A stretch of DNA of 47,105 nucleotides from Candidatus Omnitrophota bacterium (GTDB lineage: Bacteria; Omnitrophota; Gorgyraeia; Zapsychrales; Fredricksoniimonadaceae), in the NCBI GenBank assembly GCA_903861305.1, contig CAIOTT010000053.1, positions 1 through 47,105 on the forward strand, given 5' to 3'. The notes under the pieces were generated by a model. That model was not told the DNA's origin. It worked only from the letters and a program-made list of their open reading frames with translations, and made no database searches. The position numbers and the translations under genes were made by a program. Position 1 is the first letter of the stretch, and every line of letters starts with the position of its first letter. Positions 29,201-33,828 of the stretch are shown piece after piece.

Positions 29201-32200
29201 GTCGACGGTCGTCCAAGGAACGACCAGGAGACCGGGCTCAACGGCCGCGGCAAGCTGGGAAGTTACGGGCCGAACCAGGCCGAGGACCCGATCCTCTTGC
29301 GGTATGGTCCTTCCGGTGAACTGGAAGTGCTTGTGATCGAGCGAAGTGACGGTACCGGATGGGGTTTTCCCGGAGGTTTTGCTAACCGCGGGCAGGAGAA
29401 TGATGCAGGTTTGACCGCGACGCGGGAAGCGATCGAGGAGACATTGAAGGAATCCGAGTTTGCGGTTGATTTCTCAAAAGGCAAACTTCTCTTCGATGGC
29501 AAAGCCTACAGCAGCCGTGACACCAACGATGCCTGGGTCAAGACCCGGGCGCTGGCGGTGCTCTTGTCGTACGAACAGTCCAGAAAGTTGAAGATCGTGG
29601 GAGATGATGATGCCAAAGGCGGCGCCTGGTGGCTGCGGGTGGACAAGGAGTTATTGACCAAAATGGTGGATGCGCATCCAGTGATCCTTAAGCGGGCCGT
29701 TGCGGCTGTCGTGAGCGGGGAACTTGCCGTGAACGATGACCTTGTCCTGCCCAAGGACCAGCTTATGGCCGATCATTCTATGAAGAAAGAAGAAGATCAT
29801 CCGGCAGATCATGGCAGGACGATCGATGATATTATTGCCGCGATATTCGGGAAGCTGGACAGGACTTATTCCGCGCCGGAACAGGAGCATAGTTTTTACC
29901 GGCGGATACAGCTCAGCTGGGACAAGCTCGACGCTTTGTTGAAGGGAGAGCCGGGGTCGTTCCAGGACCCAAAGGCGTTTGCGCGGCTGGCGCGGCAACC
30001 CTTGTCAGTGGCAAGTTTGGAGAAACTTTCCGTGTTGACCCGTGACATGGAAAAGAAATATCCCGGGATGCTGCGCCCCACGCTGGCGCTGCTTGACGTC
30101 GGCAAGATCGAAGCGTTCCGCGCGAAGCCTGAATTCCAGCCGTTGAATTTTGCGAATCATCCTCATGCGGGGGCTTATATCCTTGAACACCTGGGTGTTT
30201 TCAAGTCCATGGGATTCTCGGAAGAACAGCAGGCCCTTGCGCTGGCGCAGGTACGGGAACATGGTTTCCTGGGGCAATCCAAGCGCGGTGAAGTGACCAA
30301 TGAGGTTTTCAGGGGTATCCTTGATGAGGCCATCCAGAGAAAAGACCCGGATATCCTGAAGTTATATTTTGTGCTCAATGTGATCGATACGGCTGTCGTG
30401 CGGGAAGGGCTTTTTACCGAGGAGTTCTTTACGTGGTTCTATCACAAATACGAGGAGCTTCATGCGCTTGCGACAAGGGCCGTGACATCGGGTCAGAATG
30501 CTGAGCAGGTCCTGAGCGTCCGCGCCGAAGAGATGCTGGCCACGGGCGAATTGAAGGAGAGTTACGTTCTTGACCGTCTTTCAGCGATCTGGACGGATAA
30601 GGACCGGGGGGATATCCATGCGGCTATCGCGCGGGTCTTTGCCCGGAACGAGACGGCGAAGGCCAGGTTCATCGATCTATTGGCCCGACAGAAAGGAAGC
30701 CTGAGCTTCTGGTATCCCGAGATCGCTTTTACGGCTATCGACGCGCTCGAGTCACGGATCACCCTTTTGTCCCTGGTCATGGAAAAGGCTGTTACATCGA
30801 ACATGGGGGCCGGGCACCCGCTGGATGTCAGTTTCTTCCCCCTGGCGAATGAAATGAACCGCCGTGATGAACCCCAGTTGCAGGCCGAGAACCGGTCATT
30901 TCTGGTGGCAGGGCTGGGGGCCCTTACGGAAAAGTATATGGCCGGTGGAACAACAGAGCTGTCCTCGGTCGCGGGCGTTACCTGCCGCGTTGATGACACC
31001 CATCATGCCGTTTATGTGGACTTCGACCCGCTGGCGCCTCTTCATCAGGACCGCGATCAGATCGAGAAAAGGGTCAAGGAGATCGATGCCATCGTCGCGT
31101 CTGTTGACAGCGGCGATCCCATGGCCTTTGTCAAACGCGCCGGTGTTCCAGGGGCAGGGAAGGTGAGCGTACTTATGGCGTCCGTTGACCCGTTGCAGAA
31201 CGCGCATTTGAAAATAATCGAGAATGCTGTGAGCAGGGAAGACGTTGACGAACTGGTCATTGTCCTGAGCAAGGATCACATCCTGAAGGAGAATTTTTCC
31301 GGATCGCTGGCCTCAAGGATATTCATGCTGGAGCACATGGTCAAAAGCCTGGAACATGGCGACAAGATAACGATCGCGGTCGCTAATACGGGAAGGTTCC
31401 TTGAATTGCCGGGGTTGTTAAAGCCTTCGTATCCGGACGCGCACTTCGATTATTTTATGGGCTTTGATAATTTTGAACAGATGCTCGACGAGAAAGCCAG
31501 TGTTAATGACAGAAAGATGATGGAAGCGTTCCTGTCCGGGAACAGCGTAACGGTTGTCCCCCGGTGGTATTATAAAAAGGACGATATCCGCCGCGTCATG
31601 GTCGAACACGGCTTTGCGGAGCATTTATCTTCTGTCCGTGCGGCGGTCCCGTTGAACCGTGAATTCCGGTTCCATTCCGGAACGGAAGTTCAGCGCCGTT
31701 TGCGGGAAGGACTTGGGGCCGGCGACATGGTGCCGATGTCTGTATTGCGGATCATTAAAGCCATGGGATGGTATACCCGGACCGCCGAACCGGACCTTCA
31801 GGCCGTCCGGAACCCGGTGAAGGTCTCTTTTGTAAATTTGACATCGCCCCGTCATAAGGTGCTTGTGGAGCCGCTGGGCATCGGGGCGTTGATGGGCGAT
31901 CTGCGAAGGGAATTCGGCCAGGATGTCAGCCTGTCGCACATCGATACTCAGGTGGGCTTGTCAGTGCAGGATATTGTCGCGCAATTAAGGAAGACAAAGC
32001 CGCAGATCATTGCCTTGTCGGCCCAGCTGGAATCACATGAGGTGCTTTCCGAGCTGTTGGGATCGCTCCAGCAAGAACCCTGGGTGCAGGACGGTCGTAG
32101 CAGGGTATTGGTGGGAGGCAATTTGCCGACGAACGAGCACCGCCTGTTCCTGGAGAAATATCCGTTCATTGTTGTGGTGCGGGGTGAAGGCGAGATCGCC

Positions 32201-33697
32201 ATGCGGGAAGCGGTGCGCTTGGTCCGCGGGGATATTGCCATTGATGAAATGCCGGCAGCTGCTTTTATAAGGAATAAAAAGATCGTTGAGAACGACGGAA
32301 CGCCGGTTTCCGCCGAAGCGCTGGGGCAGCCTTCACGCGACAGCTTGCTGTGGATCCTGGACCATGAAGGGGATGTCCAGATAGAGACCAGCCGTGGCTG
32401 CGGGTTTGGGCTGTGTTCGTTCTGTTTTAAAGACCCTTTCCGCGCTCATAAATGGGAGCCTTTCCCTGATGAGGTGGTCCTGGACAACCTGGAAAGCTTG
32501 TACCGCAGCGGCGCCCGGCATGTCAATCTGGCGGATTCTGAATTCTTTGGCGGCGGGAAGGAAACCATGCGGGGCATCAGGCGCGGCCGGCGCCTTGCCG
32601 AAGAGATCCTCAGGCGGGAGATCAAGTTGTCGATCGCTTTCTCGGCGAGAGTGGACAGTGTCTTTGGTGAATCGGATTCGCCGGAGGACCGGCAGGAGAA
32701 GATCGAGACCTTGAAGATCATGCGTAAAGCCGGATTTGAGAATGTTTTTCTGGGGGTGGAGTCAGGGTCGCCTTCGCAGTTGAAACGGTATCATAAAGGC
32801 GCCACTATCGTTGAGGCCGAGCAGGCCGTGCGGATACTGAGGGAGCTTGGCTATACGTTCATGGTCGGGATGATCCCCCTTGATCCCTATGTTTCGCTTG
32901 AAGAGATCGTGGAGAACGGAAAATTCATGCGGCGCAATAATTTGTTCCTGGAAGTTTCCTTCCCGGTCAATCCTTTGAGGGTTCAGCCCAAGACCGAGTA
33001 TTACAAGTGGACCCTGCGGGACAAATTGCTTGGGGAGCAGACGGGAAGGTTCTATGATTTTGAAAGCCGCTACCAGGACCCCAAGGTGCAAAAAGTCGCC
33101 GACGCGCTGAAACAGTATACGGCGGAGATCGGGTCCGTATTTTATATGATCAAATACATGTACCGGACCATGGACCTGATGCATCTTCCTGATGAGGAAA
33201 AAGAACGTGAACTGTTGAAAAGTATCTTCATCCGCTATAACAGGCTCGAGGTTGATTTCATGGAGGCCTTGGCGCAAGCGGCCCTTGCGGATTCTACCGG
33301 TGATTTTGATCAGGCGATCCAGCGTTCACGCTATGCCAGAGCCATGCTTGTCCGGGAAGTAAAGACCGAGATCGAACATGGCATTATTTCTGACAAGGAA
33401 GGCTTCCTGGCCAGGGAGGTCGGTACGCTGGACAAGATGATGCATGAAGTTCTGGGCGCCCATGCGGGGGATGAAGTGAAAGATCATACCAAGCCCGGTC
33501 CGGATGCGTCCGCAGATATCAAGAAGGGCGGTATTGATCTTGATCCGGCCATGATGGACCTGCAGGTCAGGAAGGATGCTAGGGGGATAGCGTTGCCCCT
33601 GGGTATGCCATCGGCCGCCGGGACGAAGATCGAAAGCATAACACCGGTCATTATCAGTGTTTCCCCCGTTAATGTTGAGGACCTTCTCGCGCCTTGA
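23276..33697 (+). CDS. 3473-residue exported giant: MTase, NadD, HAD, NadE, NUDT9-type Nudix, HD-like, NadD-like, B12-radical SAM
   Basis: The start lies on the base after the preceding stop, with AAAGG upstream; residues 1-35 form a signal peptide. The conserved head ends near residue 340 (PRKYFSGG). Modules in order, approximate residues: NPPY methyltransferase 555-770, NadD 776-962, HAD-like 992-1238, NadE glutaminase 1247-1540 and synthetase 1562-1850, NUDT9-type Nudix 1925-2155, degenerate HD 2175-2400, NadD-like 2630-2838, B12-binding plus radical SAM 2850-3395, tail from 33529 (GGIDLDPAM). NadD and NadE complete the route from nicotinate mononucleotide to NAD that PncA/PncB of the preceding gene begin. 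No frame break is visible over 10.4 kb and catalytic residues of NadE are kept, which argues for selection. Most of these enzymes act in cytoplasm elsewhere, so the signal peptide is puzzling. Confidence 0.93.
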   Translation: MTVTMGRLFHKTCRVLLLALFLLNNVIPPNYARAQVAIPQLPVVPLSQHYSPAIVRGLSVYPEDPLKFDFIVDSGDDNLTGTAFKAESEKLIKYFLAALTVPEKELWVNLSPYEKDRVIPEGLGATQMGIDMLGQDYLLKQVTASLIHPESDLGREFWARVYEKAFAKFGTTDIPLDTFHKVWIAPDRAVVYETGNRVFVAGRHLKVQLEKDYLAAAKAVGKDAVAEGSSGDEIQPALIKEIIIPAIEKEVNAGRNFAALRQIYNSMILAAWYKKKLHATILGQGYANANTTQGIRTGDLAAKEKLYQQYLETFKKGVFNLIKEEYDPASRQVIPRKYFSGGLSVGAASVEDLDVLTGDASQLPAGTRDFIVHPESDKGQDQKVTWQAVEGQGAADAAQPTILDAHELLPFQPINPVADFEAREFPDIRVAARKGGLPLFIDISDDLKTLTYYEVLDDSHVFSPDGTVHQDILSEANGTLRKVAEFPSSYLVSPRKWMLDHYKGTPEGGVIERIWPQGKRYSRYRGVTTSWDMEVDKDVWSTNIDTVFLHKTLLEEGVLSLSAQKVRKVAEIGVGGGHISSLLAKTFPQARLSITDISSYALSTTLLNIAANVPGGLAALDRVRKFWGKGIKALEPDQDLIVINPPYIPAAPFEKGPANDPYRGTGLIREMLKHGIAKLNQGNPEASIYINISSLADKDVRGYLNEFGDKIEFVPVGPSLKVPLKIRWMSEAWKQWLLYENGGLEQIEHPAADQEEYWHTLQMYRIRRKPEIASPKRVAIIGGTFDPLHIAHRKMIEDVKAELHVDEVVVVPANVSPHKLGQFMAPKEVRLDMVKAALKGMPGVKVSDFNVRQDGPSYTIDLVNHLEGQYPPNSKFFFVMGDDNVAKLDTWKDIDQLVKKVNFVTYTRPGHHAVNPRIKVARIERPGIDISATVIRRRVALGMPLTGFVAPEVEKIIDANGLYLPEDVFGADDHDPIVSLNGEPFKDDKPFTVLADAHGVLLKPTWKNELAQVFTSLSGGSMKEGLKWAEDNVIARMVETTRDIPVDEIVTMLVRELSLRNIQMTRPEVIAAMSKARGHFESVERAEPMPGALEALRALKEMGIPVRVITGRASELVYEQLKHAGFADLIQPEDVFGKDRQDALPVTAEDRGYSPRERMIKVLSTSHSERRAIVLDDWVESARATREMDGIFVGLPQGTDREQKRNFNRLAAAGAALEITNAIGWERLVSLVKVLNARREDRLRSMETKNVRVAMAQFNPTVGDLTGNFNEISQRIAAAKDKHVDVIVFPELAVTGYFPGDLLRKPGFVDQNREMVQLLAASTRGITAVVGFVDINKQGQIYNALAVLADGAIKGVYRKRALPNYGVFFEKRYFTPGESGLFDFEGNPLNKDVFSVDGLMFAVNDCEDIWVEKDGVKKDYDGHSIQEPVDHHVVAPYMEQASKGAHLIINASASPFRDGVLKTREDLIAARAKQTGATIVYVNTVGGQDDVVFDGNSMVVGPDGKTIARGRSFEEDMVIMDLPVKTEKHTGKELSGTITVKKSVPDVEKVDLPSVPEIGPQVDIEVIFKSLILSLRDYARKNRFKKVIFGNSGGIDSGVVGALAAIAVGPENVHSMSLPTRYNSSETKSDARRLAEKLKIGFEEISIEPVFQKMIGALLPVPGSPLSEATKTAIENIQARIRMVFLMFRSNQLGYLLVSTSNKSETAVGFTTIGGDMSGGFALVKDVYKTRIFELARYINQYLGQEVIPESMINRPPSAELRDNQEDSQSLPDYTTELDPILKALVEEHLSPEEVSKKTGLVSGMVRAVAKMLGMAEWKRRQGPIGPKLTPVSFNHYERRMPITNLYDPDKVASFIRSARQALPDQGTRVDPEQNRIWLEEVLADTTVPFWELSAEERVAYLNRFSWSHKYPKRNLKDPVVYTDPNVIKSARTEQNPKGWAQPDLDDGTLTAAQRQARLVRIKDDTMTWAPDTLFVDGRPRNDQETGLNGRGKLGSYGPNQAEDPILLRYGPSGELEVLVIERSDGTGWGFPGGFANRGQENDAGLTATREAIEETLKESEFAVDFSKGKLLFDGKAYSSRDTNDAWVKTRALAVLLSYEQSRKLKIVGDDDAKGGAWWLRVDKELLTKMVDAHPVILKRAVAAVVSGELAVNDDLVLPKDQLMADHSMKKEEDHPADHGRTIDDIIAAIFGKLDRTYSAPEQEHSFYRRIQLSWDKLDALLKGEPGSFQDPKAFARLARQPLSVASLEKLSVLTRDMEKKYPGMLRPTLALLDVGKIEAFRAKPEFQPLNFANHPHAGAYILEHLGVFKSMGFSEEQQALALAQVREHGFLGQSKRGEVTNEVFRGILDEAIQRKDPDILKLYFVLNVIDTAVVREGLFTEEFFTWFYHKYEELHALATRAVTSGQNAEQVLSVRAEEMLATGELKESYVLDRLSAIWTDKDRGDIHAAIARVFARNETAKARFIDLLARQKGSLSFWYPEIAFTAIDALESRITLLSLVMEKAVTSNMGAGHPLDVSFFPLANEMNRRDEPQLQAENRSFLVAGLGALTEKYMAGGTTELSSVAGVTCRVDDTHHAVYVDFDPLAPLHQDRDQIEKRVKEIDAIVASVDSGDPMAFVKRAGVPGAGKVSVLMASVDPLQNAHLKIIENAVSREDVDELVIVLSKDHILKENFSGSLASRIFMLEHMVKSLEHGDKITIAVANTGRFLELPGLLKPSYPDAHFDYFMGFDNFEQMLDEKASVNDRKMMEAFLSGNSVTVVPRWYYKKDDIRRVMVEHGFAEHLSSVRAAVPLNREFRFHSGTEVQRRLREGLGAGDMVPMSVLRIIKAMGWYTRTAEPDLQAVRNPVKVSFVNLTSPRHKVLVEPLGIGALMGDLRREFGQDVSLSHIDTQVGLSVQDIVAQLRKTKPQIIALSAQLESHEVLSELLGSLQQEPWVQDGRSRVLVGGNLPTNEHRLFLEKYPFIVVVRGEGEIAMREAVRLVRGDIAIDEMPAAAFIRNKKIVENDGTPVSAEALGQPSRDSLLWILDHEGDVQIETSRGCGFGLCSFCFKDPFRAHKWEPFPDEVVLDNLESLYRSGARHVNLADSEFFGGGKETMRGIRRGRRLAEEILRREIKLSIAFSARVDSVFGESDSPEDRQEKIETLKIMRKAGFENVFLGVESGSPSQLKRYHKGATIVEAEQAVRILRELGYTFMVGMIPLDPYVSLEEIVENGKFMRRNNLFLEVSFPVNPLRVQPKTEYYKWTLRDKLLGEQTGRFYDFESRYQDPKVQKVADALKQYTAEIGSVFYMIKYMYRTMDLMHLPDEEKERELLKSIFIRYNRLEVDFMEALAQAALADSTGDFDQAIQRSRYARAMLVREVKTEIEHGIISDKEGFLAREVGTLDKMMHEVLGAHAGDEVKDHTKPGPDASADIKKGGIDLDPAMMDLQVRKDARGIALPLGMPSAAGTKIESITPVIISVSPVNVEDLLAP
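24940..25590 (+). other. Class I SAM-dependent methyltransferase module
   Basis: KVAEIGVGGGHISSLLA is the SAM-binding glycine loop and VINPPYIPAAPFEKG contains the NPPY motif of N-methyltransferases acting on planar amides or amines (HemK/PrmC and adenine or guanine methylases). The target cannot be read from sequence. Confidence 0.8.
25601..26170 (+). other. Nicotinate-nucleotide adenylyltransferase module (NadD)
   Basis: VAIIGGTFDPLHIAHRKMI carries the HxxH nucleotidylyltransferase signature. VPANVSPHK, FFFVMGDDNVAKLDTW, FVTYTRPG and ISATVIRRRVALG are the successive NadD blocks, and the module has the normal length of about 190 residues. It would adenylylate nicotinate mononucleotide using ATP. 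All expected residues are present. Confidence 0.9.
26245..26990 (+). other. HAD-like phosphatase module
   Basis: VLADAHGVLLKPTW resembles HAD motif I with DxH in place of DxD. IPVRVITGRAS is motif II-like and AIVLDDWVESARATREM is motif III/IV-like. The cap is helical. The changed second Asp could lower phosphatase activity. Confidence 0.6.
27014..28830 (+). other. Glutamine-dependent NAD synthetase module (NadE, both domains)
   Basis: The nitrilase-type glutaminase has Glu (FPELAVTGY, about residue 1291), Lys (YRKRALPNYGVFFEKRYF) and Cys (NDCEDIW, about residue 1406). The synthetase has the PP-loop NSGGIDSGVVGALA near 1590, LPTRYNSSETKSDARRLA, STSNKSETAVGFTTIGGDMS, GGFALVKDVYKT and NRPPSAELRDNQEDSQSLPDY split over consecutive blocks. 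It is a complete two-domain NadE by length and motifs and would amidate deamido-NAD with glutamine and ATP. Confidence 0.92.
29050..29740 (+). other. NUDT9-type ADP-ribose pyrophosphatase module
   Basis: ETGLNGRGKLGSYGPNQAED, WGFPGGFANRGQEN, TREAIEET, SRDTNDAWVKTR and GDDDAKGGAWWLRVD follow the NUDT9 order, including the DTDNAW-like and AGDDAG-like blocks. The REUxEE box is intact, so hydrolysis of ADP-ribose to AMP and ribose phosphate is plausible. Confidence 0.8.
29800..30480 (+). other. Degenerate HD-domain-like module
   Basis: ALLDVGKIEAF stands where LLHDIGK is expected, so the HD His is lost. NHPHAGAYILEHLG, VREHGFLG and NVIDTAVVREG match later metal-ligand blocks of HD phosphohydrolases. 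It is probably inactive or repurposed. Confidence 0.5.
31160..31790 (+). other. Second NadD-like nucleotidylyltransferase module with altered HxxH
   Basis: VLMASVDPLQNAHLKIIENA aligns with GGTFDPLHIAHRKMI of the first NadD module, but the first His is Gln. HFDYFMGFDNFEQML corresponds to the FFFVMGDDN block, and HSGTEVQRRLREGLG to the ISATVIR block. The fold seems kept and catalysis is doubtful. Confidence 0.7.
31820..33460 (+). other. Cobalamin-binding radical SAM module
   Basis: A B12-binding-type Rossmann half (VKVSFVNLTSPRHKVLVEPL through VLVGGNLP and VVRGEGE) precedes TSRGCGFGLCSFCFKDPF. Cys at 3042, 3047 and 3050 form CX4CX2C, a spacing seen in some B12-radical SAM families in place of CX3CX2C. 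DSEFFGGG and FLGVESGSPSQLKRYHKG are standard barrel motifs. The substrate is unknown. Confidence 0.88.
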
Positions 33698-33758
33698 TCA
33701 TCCGGGTTTTTCTATCCTTTAAAAGTAGTAGCGTTTTCCCGTCCGCCCGGTCCAGGGC

Positions 33759-33786
33759 TTGAAAATCAGATCCTATAGTATAAATT
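33759..33786 (+). promoter_or_regulatory. Weak sigma-70-like promoter candidate before the seventh paralogue
   Basis: TTGAAA (33759-33764) and TAAATT (33781-33786) are 16 bases apart inside the 131-base AT-rich gap. Nothing else is visible in that gap. The boxes are imperfect and the assignment tentative. Confidence 0.3.
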
Positions 33787-33828
33787 TATTTATAGTGGGG
33801 TGGTTGTAACCTTAAAAGGCAGGCAGAT

